A stretch of 64,000 bases of DNA from Narthecium ossifragum (Eukaryota > Streptophyta > Magnoliopsida > Dioscoreales > Nartheciaceae): NCBI GenBank assembly GCA_963920575.1, contig OY986966.1:29212581-29276580 (forward strand), in the 5' to 3' direction. The notes beneath the pieces were generated by a model that was not told the origin of the DNA, made no database searches, and saw only the letters and a list, made by a program, of their open reading frames with translations. Positions 32,322 to 43,589 of this stretch are shown here, piece by piece (the first letter of the stretch is position 1; each line of letters begins with the position of its first letter). A program made the translations under genes and the position numbers.

Positions 32322-35300
32322 CTATTTGACGTTTATGTCATCTTTGCCTTCAGCTGACTCGGTGGTCTTCGAGCTTGGTGATTTCCCCATGATTGCCTTC
32401 TTTACTTTCACAATTGATTGTTTCACCTTTGAGATCAAGTTGTTTGATTGGCGATGAGAGGGCTTAGCAGGAACATCTTTAGAAGGCTCTTCTGCTGTCT
32501 TTGCATCACCACCTTCTTTAGCAGATACATCCAACTTCTGATCATCAGTTCTCTCTGTCTCTTCTTTTTTATCTTCTGACTCACCACCTGGCTTTTCTTC
32601 TGCGTGTGCCTCCTCAAAACCAACCACTTGTTCTTTAGCGGATGTGTCGATATCATTTTTGTCCGCCTCCACTTCAATGTCTGTGGATTTCTCAACCAAA
32701 GTAGTTCCTTTCTCAGCCTCCAAATTGGCATCCTTTTTCTCCTCACCAGTTTTGACAGCTCCAGAAGTCTCCTTGACCTCAGATGAAGTTTTAGCGGTTT
32801 CAGTAACAGCACCTATGTCTTTAGCAGTCTCAACTGTGGTGGTAGATTCACATCCCAAGTTATTGTCCATCTTATTCTCTACGACTGTCGTGCCTTCAGA
32901 ACCCTTTTCCCCCTCTAGTGCAACTTCAGCAGCTTCCATGGCAACACCAGTTTCAGTTGTCCCAGCTACAGCTGCTTCTTCCACTACTGCAATCTTCTGT
33001 ATCTTCTCTTCTTCGCCCTTAATCTCTGGCTTCACTAAGTTTTCGGTAGTCTCTTCTACAGAATCAGTAGCAGGATGATCAAGCAAGCCAGATTCAGCTG
33101 TTTCCTCTTTCACAGACTCTACCATTTCACCCATTGTAGAAGTAACCAAGCCGGAGTTAACTCCTTCCTCTTTTACCGTCTCCATCATTTCAGGAACACC
33201 ACTTTCTCCTTGCACTGTTTCTTCTTCGACAGCTTTGTCAACACTAGGCTCAGACTCGGTCTTATCTTGTAGATAGGGAACCTCAGAAACAACAGCTCTT
33301 TCTCCAGCTTCTTTGACATCATTACCATCAACAGCATTGACAGCAACACCTTCAGCACTATCAGTTGCAATACTTTCCTGAACCTTATCAACTGAACTAT
33401 CTTGTTCAATTATGGATTCAGGGCTTGCCTTAACTTCCTCAACCAAATTTTTTTCTTCTTTGGGGCTCAGGGCACTTTCACTAGACTCTGGGGTCTCTTG
33501 AATTGGTGGTGGTTCGGATTCAGGGCTTGCCTTAACCTTCTCAACCAAACTATTATCCACTTGGGGGATGACTAAACTTTCACCAGACTCTGGGGTCTCT
33601 AGTACTGTTGGTTCTTCTTGTTTTTCATCTATCTGTGGGACTGAAATTGGAGGAGCAGAGATCTCTGAAAGGACTTCTCCAGTTTTGTCTGGAAACTCTT
33701 CTCCAGCTTTAACTTTACCTTTGGATTCTAATGCCTCTGGTTCCTTTGCTGCCTCAGGTTCTATGTCTTTGAGTAGAGGTGCCTCTAAATGTTCGGCTGG
33801 TTCTTCAACTGCTTCCGCCAGTGACTCAGGAACAACAGATACATCCTTTGGGGCTATTGATTCTTTGTCATCAACTTCACGTTCAGCGGGTAGCTCAGGA
33901 ACAACAGATGCAACATTTGGTGCTATTGATTCTTTGTCATCAACTTCACGTTCAGCGGGTGGCTCAGGAACAACAGATACATCCTTTGGGGCTATTGATT
34001 CTTTGTCATCAACTTCACGTTGAGCGGGTGGCTCAGGAACAACAGATACTACATTTGGTGCTATTGATTCTTTGTCATCAACTTCACGTTCAGCGGGTGG
34101 CTCAGGAACAACAGATACAACATTTGGTGCTATTGATTCTTTGTCATCAACTTCACGTTCAGCGGGTGGCTCAGGAACAACAGATACTACATTTGGTGCT
34201 ATTGATTCTTTGTCATCAACTTCACGTTCAGCGGGTGGCTCAGGAACAACAGATACAACATTTGGTGCTATTGATTCTTTCTCATCAACTTCACGTTCAG
34301 CGGGTGGCTCAGGAACAACAGATACAACATTTGGTGCTATTGATTCTTTCTCACCAACTTCAGGTTCAGCAAGAGGCACAGGAACAACAGATAGATCTTG
34401 TGGGACCGTTAAATCTTTCTCATCAACCTCAGGTGCTGGCTCTGAAGCTTTTGGGAAATCAGATTCGTGTGTAGGATTTTCCACCGCCTCTGAGATGCCA
34501 CCAGTCAAAACATCTGAATTAGCAGCAGGCTTAACATCTTCATTCTCCTCCTTCGACTCCTCGACCATATTTGCAGTCTTCTTGTCATCCCCCTCTTCCT
34601 CAGGTTCAACTGTTGCCGGTTTAGAATTTGATGAATCCTCCACTATGGACTTCTCTTCTTCAATTTTTTCGTTGCCTTCATTGGTTTGGGAGGCACTCTT
34701 CCCACAGATATTTGAAATCACATCAGACATCTCCTTCTCCTCAACTTGCTGAAAAGTTTTTAAACTTGTCAGCCAAAAAAACAAAGGGCCATAGCTCAAA
34801 AGACGAACAAAGCAAATAACCACAGAACAGAACAACATAGTACTGCGCAATTGCATCTTTTGTCACAATAATCAGCAATAATCTCACGAACAGTTACTAT
34901 GGTATAACACAGAACTGGAATAAGCTCAAGTGTTTATGCTTTATCCAGAAGCAGGGAATCTTTCAAAGGCAAATTAATTATTAAGCACCATAGGGCCCTC
35001 AGCGGACCAGATCAAATCGGCAGTTTTTAATACTTACTGTAAGCTCGCAAAGATCCATGTATATGGATTGAATGGAGGCCCTTAAACTAGTTGAAGAAAA
35101 CGATTGTTCCATATTTTTCTTCTAACGTTATGCTAAGTGACATGATTACAAAGTGGAAGCAGTTTGTGTGGAAATCATGGCACAGGAATCAGAAATCTTC
35201 CCGTCTTGCCTCCCCACTTGCCATGTCTGCTCTCTATATATATGACAAGTCTTCAATAGCAAAAGAAAGAATTTTAAATTGCATAATTGGGTACATCCTA

Positions 35301-36520
35301 ATTACAGTGGCAAAAAGCTAGAAGACCTTACAGTTTCTCCCAGAAGAATAGATGGCCCAACTTCTTTTATTGTCATGGCAAATTACAAGATACCAGTTTC
35401 CAGACACAACAAAGGACATCATATAATACAAAGAATAAAGAAATTGCACAAACTCTTCAACAAGGGTGAAAAGAAACCATCCTTTCAATGATACTATTGT
35501 TTGGTCCCAAAACAGAGGATTGCAACTATCACCAGCACCAAACCAGAAAAACAGATAAAAAAAAGTAAGGATTAAACAGAAAATTACAGATTGGTGGTAC
35601 AAAAACGTTCAAGCGTTACAGTAACAGAACAAGACGTCCATCCTTTTCTGTCCTCGTACTATTAATGGAAAGCCCAACTCATACTTATTAGAAAATTTTC
35701 ATTCACTGATCTTATCTCCATAGGTAACCTTGGAAGCAAAATTACTGTATCGGAAGATATCCAATAATGAAGAAAAATCTTGCATCTACTCGAGTCTTTC
35801 ACTTTACGTTAGTGGTTATCTACTTATTTCTTGTGCATATGAGCGAATATAAGCAAAGAAGAAAGTTCCTAGATCCCAAGAAGCTATGTACATCTCCCTC
35901 TCTGGAAAAGAAGGAAAAAGTCCTGTGCGGGAAACCTATAAACAGAATTCAAGAAACTATTTTTTCAGCCAAAGACGAGTCTTCAAGTATTTCATAAAGA
36001 AGAGACAGGAAAAAACAAGAAGAAACTTTCTCAGTCCATCTGAAGAAAAATCTGGATTTTTATCCGAAGCCCATAACATAGAAGCAAAAATACCAAAGAT
36101 CAAATTAAGCAAGAATACCAAATATCAAAGGCATTATAGAGCTATAACATCACTCCAACCAGACCTCATCCACATGATTCTTAAATCTCAATTTCTCACC
36201 AATGGACAAATAGATAGCAACCAACCAACAAAGATGGCAACCGGAGATGATTAAAAGGGAGGGTGGGTGGGGGGATGGTTTGTTGATGCTCCAAATCACA
36301 CTCACTCCTATCAGGAAAACATAAAAAGTTTCGAATCTTAATCGGCCTACGGAGTCACTTGTGTCAGTGTTTATCATAACGCTTAAAAAAAAGTTGGTAA
36401 TCTAAACAACAAGAAAGCATAGAAACCAAAACAAGAAATAGCAAAAAAGATCAAAGAACAGCTTGCTTGTCCACATACCCCATCAGTTGTCTGCTCACCA
36501 AGAACAGCCTCAGTTGCCAT
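32322..36520 (-). CDS. Acidic protein with 23-residue tandem repeats, function unknown
   Basis: Two exons, 36520-36479 (14 codons, MATEAVLGEQTTDG) and 34748-32322, joined in phase 0 over a 1.7-kb intron; 822 aa. The large frame extends 36 codons further upstream, but that part is hydrophobic, lies in the intron and is preceded by a good CAG acceptor, so I end the exon at 34748. The protein is very rich in Glu, Val, Ser, Lys and Pro and is probably disordered. Residues about 121-327 are nine tandem 23-residue units of the type DKESIAPNVVSVVPEPPAER. Later a ~40-residue unit with VKASPES occurs twice. The end is different: a basic helix NNLISKVKQSIVKVKKAIMG followed by KSPSSKT, possibly for membrane or nucleic-acid contact. 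Database entries of this type tend to be called titin-like or futsch-like, which reflects composition only. I do not recognise a function. Confidence 0.85.
33810..34430 (-). repeat. 69-bp coding minisatellite, nine units
   Basis: Each unit encodes 23 residues. The outermost N-terminal unit (EVDEKDLTVPQDLSVVPVPL) and the last unit are diverged, while the central ones are almost identical, as in recent unequal crossing-over or slippage. Antisense frames across the block stay open simply because the unit is a multiple of three. Confidence 0.92.
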
Positions 36521-38190
36521 GGATTCAAGCGTAGCTAAGCACCTTCAACTCCAAGGACAGATGTGGCCACAATAAGAGATAAGGAGGGTATACATACGAA
36601 GAGGTGGTTAAAAGTTTCTGCAGAGAAGCCCACTAACTTAATTATTAAGGAAAATACAGAAACAATGAGCTGGCATGAGTGGATATCCATGAATGCTAAT
36701 AGCCTAATTAAACTACTAAAAAGGGGAAAATGCTGCTGATTGATAATTATCATACAAAAGTATTGAGGTGTTTCCTATCCTGGCTTGCTTTTTTTATGGT
36801 AGAAGATGAAGAGATTAGCTTCATTTCCCAAGAATGTCCCTCTGCACAGTTGTGTGTGGGGATAGCTGGCATTGCTTGATTGGCCATGAGCTAGGGGTCT
36901 CCTAGAGATCCATTTGGGTTGGGCTGCTTCCTTGTTTAGCTTTAAAAAGCTTTTTAACCTTGAGGAAAACTTCAAGAAAACTTTTTAACTTTAAATGGGC
37001 CCTACGCCTTCTCACACACCCACTTAATAGCATAATTCACCACTTTCCCTTAAATTTGGTGCTTGTATGAAAACAGAGACCACATATATGTCCTCTTGCA
37101 AGAGCTAAAAAGATTTTTTTGTTGACTATTTTTCAGTTTTTGGGTTTTTTGTTTGGCTGGATCTCTAGCTTGTGGACTAATTTGATAGCCAAAAAGGCAT
37201 GTATTCATCTTAGTCTAATTATATCTAGTTCTGCATGTTATTCCAAGCATCGACAGCTATTTTCTCCTCCTTCAAAGGTCATTCCGTGTCTCACCTCTCC
37301 TTCCATGGAGATCTTTCTGTTGAAGAAGTATACTATGATTGCAATTTTTTTAATCCACAGAAAGAAGGAATATGTATGATCACATCTCCTTTTGAAATTG
37401 TGACCCTGAGATCTCTGTGCAACACCAGAAATGGTCCCATCCACTTTACTTTCTTTTTTTGAATAGCTTATTTACGAAAGCATTAGGTTGCTAAGCGATC
37501 AATTCAACAAGAGTCATCTCCACAACCTGCTGCTTTCTTTGCCTTCCTTGTTTATTTGTCATTTCTTGAGTGGTTAGTTGGAATCTCTTTGTTTTGTGGA
37601 AACCTAGCCGGAGAGGAGTTAAGCAATTGATAGATTTTATATTGATAGAGCAAAATCTTATTGTGATGTGACCTGTTTCAGGTCAGCCTCCTGATGGTTG
37701 GCGAGAAAGCTAAGTTTCCTACGTCGAATTATTAGAACAACAAATTGCTAATCCAGAGAACAGATCCATTCATTCTTTCCATCGTAGAAATTTTGTCGCT
37801 TGGTATTCCCAAAAGCTTAAACTCATAAAAATGGATGATTTTAATAAAAATTTGAACTTGCGAGTTTGCCCAGTAAGTGAGACGATGATCTTTTGCTTTA
37901 GCATTGCGTCTACATTTGCAGTAGGCCCAATGTGGCAGCCTAGCTGGCCTGAAGGAGTTCGAAGGCCAGAACAGTGATCAACGCCACACCACAAACGGGC
38001 TGCATGGTGTCCATTGATACAAAACATCTCTTTCAACAGTTGTTCTTCTTCTTAATTCTACTTCTTATATAGAACAAGAATGAAAGCATGAAGGAGGAGA
38101 AGAACACAAGTCGTGTCTACTTTCCTACTCTTTCTCTACGTTATTATGTGCAGCACTAATTAAGATGCAAAACTATACTACTACTCTTAT
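36521..38190. other. Spacer between repeat-protein and SMR-type genes
   Basis: It probably holds the repeat-protein leader and promoter (just above 36520) and the 3' UTR of the SMR-type gene (just below 38191). No further gene was supported. Confidence 0.5.
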
Positions 38191-38406
38191 TTAGTAGGTC
38201 CTGTGGGCCGCGAAGAAGGCCTCGAGCTCATCTGGTGGCGGGGTCAAGAAATCCTTGGGCCGGGGCGGCGGTGCTCGGGCTGGACAGCTTCGCTGCTTCC
38301 TCGGCGGAGGCGGCGGCCGCTGGGCTGCGGGAATCTCGAATCCTGCCGCCCTCGGCGTCGTGCAGGTCTCCTCCTCGTCCACCTCCGCCTCCACTTGAAG
38401 ACCCAT
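38191..38406 (-). CDS. SIAMESE/SMR-type cyclin-dependent kinase inhibitor
   Basis: A short intronless frame of 71 aa. SIM/SMR proteins are small plant-specific nuclear inhibitors of CDK-cyclin complexes that push cells from division into endoreduplication, or respond to stress. Seen: the family's core pattern CTTPRAAGFEIP (threonine-proline then Ile-Pro), a proline run, PPPRKQRSCPARAPP corresponding to the cPxAPRKxR block, and a C-terminal DELEAFFAAH that matches the E-x-x-F-F ending. Order and spacing agree with SMR proteins, and the length fits the short members. The start is the only upstream ATG in frame; a GA-rich leader precedes it. An acidic N-terminus (EAEVDEEE) is also typical. Family confidence is good, subgroup unknown. 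Confidence 0.86.
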   Translation of the reverse strand: MGLQVEAEVDEEETCTTPRAAGFEIPAAQRPPPPPRKQRSCPARAPPPRPKDFLTPPPDELEAFFAAHRTY

Positions 38407-38473
38407 CCAACAACCAAATTAAGCTTCTAAACAAAAAGGGCAAAGAACAAGGGCTTTGGGATGATATGTTTTA

Positions 38474-38615
38474 GAGAGAGAGAGAGAGAGAGGTGAAGAA
38501 GAGGGAGGAAGGAGGGGGTGGGGGGTTTGAATTAATATAGGAGAGGTGCCCGCCGATGCTGACCATGGGTGGGGTGGGTTGACGACCCATGTGGAAAAGA
38601 AGGGACGGAGAGAGA

Positions 38616-38655
<40 letters not shown>
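38474..38655. repeat. (GA)n tracts in the SMR-type leader/promoter
   Basis: GA runs at about 38474-38492 and 38620-38655 lie 70-250 bases upstream of the SMR-type start. As in the Aux/IAA gene, GAGA-type tracts sit close to the start. Confidence 0.85.
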
Positions 38656-38658
<3 letters not shown>

Positions 38659-41180
38659 GAGGAGGAGAGCGGAGGACATGAAAGTATAGTGATCTCGAAT
38701 CTCTCAAGTGCCTGAGCGTGTGAGTGGTTGGCGCAGTTGGCATGAAAAAATTCAGTTGGGTTTCTTGTTACGATCCCATAACCCATACCTTTCCTATGAT
38801 CGGATCGGATCGGATCCCCCCACCGCCGGCCATGTCGGACGCGTGAGCGCCTTCCTAATCCTAGAGGAAGGAGTATGCGCCATAAATTCTATGTTAGGAC
38901 TTGGTCGTTGGTCGGCCTATGGTCAAGCGTTGCTGGTCTTTGCCGCCGCCCATACTTTCTCGGGTTTGACTCGTGGACCATCCATGTGGTGTGTTGTTGA
39001 CTCAGACTGGTCTGGAGGATAGAGATAAGAGATGGAGGAGGACGAGGAGGACGAGGAGCCAACGAAGATGTCTTGACTCCATTTTGTATTGATTTGATTT
39101 GATTTGAAGAAAGACTTTGATGAGTCATTCTTATTCGGCACCGACGGGCCAATACTATGGCCCATGAGCCCATTCCATTGTTGGATCTTTCTGAGCCCAT
39201 GGACGGGCCCCCATTGTTGGTTCTTTGAGAGATGAACTTGTATGCCTACACACAAGTCCCAGCTGATGCTGCTCAGACCAGACGGTGAAATTTTAGGCAT
39301 CTGACTTAGACCTTAGATAGCTGACAAGTTATTCGCTTGTACATAAATAGTTTGATGATATTGGAGAATTGAACAGGTTTTAATTAAAACAGAGTATCTA
39401 GATAGATCTGCACAACAAGCCATAGAAAGGAAAACATCCATGTGAGTCCCTGCCCACACGGGAAGAAGCTAAGGCAGCAGAGAGAATGGGCTTTTTTTCC
39501 CACTTGTTTATTAGTGAAGTAAAGCTTTATCCTCTCATTATGTCTTGCTGGGCTATATATCATAGGCCTAGACCGAGAGAGCTTTTAATAAAAGAAGAAG
39601 AGGGACGCTATCAGCCCTCCTGGAATCCCAATACAATTGCCTCCGCCCATGGTTAAAGATTCTCACCCCTTTAAACTCTCTTCCTTCGTCGATGCACCTT
39701 CGAAAAGCTAATAACCAAGTAAAGCTTAGGGATTCCAAACTACACAATGTCTTTGTCGGAAGGCGACTGATCTATCAGCTCTACTGGTCTGGATACTGGA
39801 ATATTTCCTTCTTGCTTAGGGACTGCCCGTCCCTTTTCTTGGCTTTCTTCTTCTGTCGACATAACTTGGAAAAATTTGGAATCAAGCATATGTATGGGCT
39901 TTATTAAGCCAAACTCATATTGAAGTAGCCAATGTCATTTAGGAATATCTACTGTGGTGAACTCTGATGTATTAAAGTAGTGTCTGCACTGGCATTAACT
40001 TCTTTTTCCCATGACTGCCTTCATTTCAATTTCCGGAATATAGCTATTTGTCTCGTCAAGCTAGGTAATCAGGATTCATGTATCTGGGCACCTGCTTCCT
40101 TTCCAGGTGATGTAGATTCGGTCTGATATGTTGTAATAGGATTAGTCTCCAAACTTGGTCAGTTTGTAGGTTTTTATTGGTTTAGGATGTGCAGCTATCA
40201 GAATCACCAGACCCATTATGCTGCCTATCTGTGGTTTAGCTTGCTTGTTTCACCAAAGAATTACAAGGTTGTCTTCTTGTTTGTTTCTTGTGTGCCTGAC
40301 TGTGGCCTGTATTTTCTGCATATGACATGCAATCTGTTCTCCTGTTTATTATTAGCGGGCATTTTCTTTTCCTCACACATGTCTAGTGCCCACTCATTTT
40401 TATAAATCAATTTGATGGATAAGGTTCGATATATTTTAACTTATGGATAGGACTTCCTATGAGGAAAAGTTATATAGGCTTTTTGACATTATTGAGGCAA
40501 TTGAAAAAAAGACTATTCTGTTGTGATTAGCCTGCATCAACTTTTGCTTGAGATATAGCAAAAGCTGATATTCTTCATCATGATTGATATTTGGCAGATT
40601 TCTTGACCATATTTATGACAGATTGTACCTCACTTCCGTGCTGCTGTCTTTGAAAATTTACAAGGCAAAAACCAATTGGTTTCCTCTGTTTGGTTACCAA
40701 CAGATAGCATTTGAGATTTTGCAGCAGCTGATCAACCTTTTTCATTTTTCCTATGTATTCAAACTCATGCCAACAAACGAACGACAGTTGCTTTTATGTT
40801 CAGCTCAATATCTTAGAGCATGCCGGTGCATCACATTGATCGATCATGTGTGTATCTTCTAAACGCAGAGTGATGGTCGGTTTGGTAGCTGAAATTTTTT
40901 GCCTATCATATCTTGCCTTGAGTTGTGCTCTGTCTAAAAGGGCAAGTTATTAAAAGTGGCCAATTTCCTCTTGATCGACTACTTTACTCGCTGATAATTG
41001 TCCGGATTCTTAGTTGATGATGTGTGGACTATTTTTTCCCACACTGGTCAATATTCTCATTCCTGGATATGTAGTATCACACTCCACCATTTCTCAGCTA
41101 TCATTTGCAAAAGAGGTAGTGCTATAAGGCCCCCACTTCTTTATGCTAAGATGAATCGTCTTTTTTATCTTGACATTTAG
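38656..41180. other. Spacer without supported genes
   Basis: Short frames on both strands show no recognised motif. The first ~600 bases are likely SMR-type promoter. The section 39600-41100 is T-rich on the plus strand and could be non-coding transcript or transposon remains; nothing decides this. Confidence 0.4.
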
Positions 41181-41461
41181 CTATGTTTGGTTTGGAAATA
41201 ATAAGGTGGGCTATCCCACGTTATCCCCAAACAGAATGGAGTTAATGAAATACGACTAAGGTGGGTTAAGGTGTGCCATTCAAAAAATGGTGATATCATT
41301 TAATTATATCCCCATTTAACTCCACACTGATTTATATCCCCATTTCTATTTTTTTTTAAAAAAAAAAATATTTTTATCTATTCCCACTCATTATTTCAAC
41401 TTTTCTTACCCCAAAATTCATTAACCCGGAATAACCTATCCACTTACCAAACGGCCCCTAA
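41181..41461 (-). mobile_element. TTTGGT-ended MITE, copy A
   Basis: About 280 bp bounded by TATGTTTGGTTTGG and CCAAACGGCCCC. Read on the minus strand it aligns along its length with the element at 43303-43589: both run from CGTTTGGTAAG through TTTTGGGGT(T)A(G)AA, a poly-T/poly-A centre, GGGAGTTAA-like stretches and CACCTTAACYCA. No coding capacity. Confidence 0.75.
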
Positions 41462-41539
41462 TAGGCCCTTTGAGATATCACGGTGTACCTGAGTTCATCA
41501 AACGGAATGGTCAGTTGTGCTAAAGTGTAAGCTCTAAGG

Positions 41540-42060
41540 TACCGTTTGATTGCGGGATATACTATTTCAGGTTTAGAGATGATATGGATTAGTATGCTGG
41601 GATAAAGTTATTCCATTTGTTGTGTTTGGTTGAAAACTAAGGATAAATCAATAATTATTACTTGGGATAAGAAAATAATTTTTTTTTTTTTTTGCCAAAT
41701 TGAGCCAAGAGGCTAGGTGTTACAACTCCAACTACATAGTCCACTGGCCTACGATCCCCACACCGGCAGCCCCAAGTCTTGCCCGTCTTGCGAGATCGTC
41801 CGCCACCGCATTTGCCTCCCAAGGTACAAACATAAAAATCACTCCGCCCATAATGGCAACTAAACTCCATATTTTCCTAAGGGTACCTTCCATATCTTGA
41901 ATCCACACCTCCCTCCCATTAATGGAGTTGGCAATATTCCTACAGTCAGTCTCAATGATGACAGCACGAATCCTCCGCGCAACCGCCTCTTGGGATAAGG
42001 AAATGGTGTTTGGATAGAAAATGGTGGAATAGGAATAAGGATTTGTGAAATGGAAAGTAA
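41540..42060. mobile_element. MITE-like element split by a LINE insertion
   Basis: CCGTTTGATTGCGGGATATACTA and GATTAGTATGCTGGGATAA resemble a fragment at 43160-43292 (CGTTTGGTTGCGAAGTAGG, GCTGGGATTAGTATG). At 41677-41988 it is interrupted by a LINE copy with target duplication, after which TGGTGTTTGG and AT-rich sequence continue. The outer right end is unclear. Confidence 0.6.
41677..41988 (-). mobile_element. Short 5'-truncated LINE insertion with target site duplication
   Basis: 312 bp flanked by CTTGGGATAAGAAAAT (41661-41676) and CTTGGGATAAGGAAAT (41989-42004), 15 of 16 identical. The A-tail appears as a run of T at the low-coordinate side, so the copy is on the minus strand. It encodes the end of an RNase H-like domain (RAVIIETDCRNIANSINGRE, FVPWEANAVADDLARRAR). 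The 3' UTR carries a hairpin AGCC-TCTT-GGCT (41703-41714) before the tail. This is classic target-primed insertion with severe 5' truncation. Confidence 0.9.
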
Positions 42061-42225
42061 AATCCACTTTTGAATTTTTTTTATGGGACATATTGGTGGT
42101 TTAATTAATAATATAATAATGCATATAATATTCACTTGGCTTTAATAAATTACTTAATAATATGATAATACATATAATATCATAATGCATATTATTTAAT
42201 TAATTTTCTGTTCTAACATTTTTTT

Positions 42226-42850
42226 GCACGCCCGGTGGGACAGTGTGTTGAAGCTATACAAAGAAGGGACAAAATGAGAGAGAGCACTCTCAAAATGGCT
42301 ATTTTCAGTGACCATACAGATGATCCAATTGACCAGAAAAGGCCAAAGCCTGACGTAGTGATGGACGATTCAAAAGAATTAAGACGTCCTAATATATTCA
42401 GAAGGCTCATTTATAACAGAGGAAAGAGCATGGGAAAAAAAATTTGTTAAGCAAGTATGTTGGCCGATCAACATGCAAAAACATTTTGGCCGACGTCAAG
42501 ACTTTGTTCACGAGTGGACGATGGAAACACCCAGGCCGATGACGATACTTTGTTGATCCGCATGCACTCCACCCTCCTCCATGCCATCGACGTCACCTTT
42601 TTGGTTCACTGGCTCTCCACCATTATCCACCACGCCGACGACACCCTCGGAGTAGTCATCCACACCCATGCCGTCGCCGAAGTTGTCCACGCCTAGGCCG
42701 TCGCTAGAGTCCTCCACGCCCATGCCGTCGTCGGAGTCCTTTATGCCCGTGCCGTTGCTGGAGTCCACAACGGTCTCTGCATAGACCTCTTCGCGGAATT
42801 CATCCTCTGCAACTGCAGTGTTGTCGCCACCAACTCCGACGGAGAGGTCT
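42226..42850 (+). mobile_element. Possible Ty3/gypsy leader and gag scrap
   Basis: GCACGCCCGGTGGGAC at about 42227-42242 resembles the sequence downstream of the LTR in some plant Ty3/gypsy elements. The following frame (MRESTLKMAIFSDHTDDPID) is short and stops; no protease, RT or integrase is present and no LTR pair was found. Identification rests on a remembered motif and is weak. Confidence 0.35.
42640..42747 (-). repeat. 27-bp tandem repeat, four units
   Basis: Read on the minus strand the units give nine-residue repeats such as GVEDSSDGL, GVDNFGDGM and GVDDYSEGV. G+C-rich (CCGTCG) compared with its surroundings. No gene context supports translation. Confidence 0.7.
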
Positions 42851-43159
42851 ACGGTGACATCGGCGAGATAAAAATATTAATATAAATGTGCCCGTATGGA
42901 GTTGCATTGATATACATGATTATGCCATGTCACCATGCCATGTGGCATGGCTCATGCCATACTCGACATCCAAAGGCAATTCTAAAATAAATTTTTTTAT
43001 ATCTTGTCTAGCTTGAAACGTCAAAAAAAAATTTTTTACTAAGTGCAGATAGAAATAGGGATAAAAATCGAACTGGGATAAGATAAAGCTTATCCCCAAA
43101 ACATCAGCTAACCCAGTTTTCTCTATTCCACTAATCGATCTCATTCTGTTTAGATTACT

Positions 43160-43292
43160 ATGTTGGCGTTTGGTTGCGAAGTAGGCTATTTTGGATTTAG
43201 ATATTTTTGGAATCCGTATGCTGGGATTAGTATGTTGTTTGGTTGCTATTCCGGAATTGATGCAACCAATCATGGAACCAAACATGGCCTAA
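43160..43292. mobile_element. Short TTTGGT-type MITE fragment
   Basis: From GGCGTTTGGTTGCGAAGTAGG to AACCAAACATGGCC; its internal sequence resembles that of the interrupted element at 41540. Confidence 0.55.
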
Positions 43293-43302
43293 ATGGCTCT
43301 TT

Positions 43303-43589
43303 GTGGCGTTTGGTAAGGAGACATGTTATTCGGGGTTAAATGATTTTGGGGTTAGAAAGGTTAGGGTAATGAGTGACGATAGACCATTTCTATTTTTTTA
43401 AGAAAAAAAATAGCAATGGGAATACAATCGGGGTGGAGTTAAGTGGGAATAGGATAAGCGATATCCTCATTATTTTATGATAACCCACCTTAACTCATCT
43501 AATTTGTATTTTACTAATCCTATTTTATTTGGGGATAAGACGGTGATAAAGTGAGGGATAATCCATCTTATCCCCCGAACCAGACAACC
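43303..43589 (+). mobile_element. TTTGGT-ended MITE, copy B
   Basis: About 287 bp, from GTGGCGTTTGGTAAGG to TTATCCCCCGAACCAGACAACC. It is collinear with the minus strand of copy A at 41181-41461. Such elements often have a PIF/Harbinger- or hAT-like mobiliser, but the class could not be fixed because no certain target duplication was seen. Confidence 0.75.

Noticed and set aside
33568..34752. Long plus-strand frames (226-231 codons) rich in Ser/Thr or Gln/Leu/His
   Set aside because: They are antisense readings of the 69-bp coding repeat; a repeat unit divisible by three keeps all frames open.
34749..34856. Extension of the repeat-protein frame to an upstream ATG with a hydrophobic start
   Set aside because: A strong CAG acceptor at 34749-34750 joins in phase to a separate first exon at 36479-36520; the extension is intronic.
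39600..41180. Series of plus-strand frames considered as a multi-exon gene
   Set aside because: No frame shows a protein motif and splice choices could not be joined into a long consistent frame.
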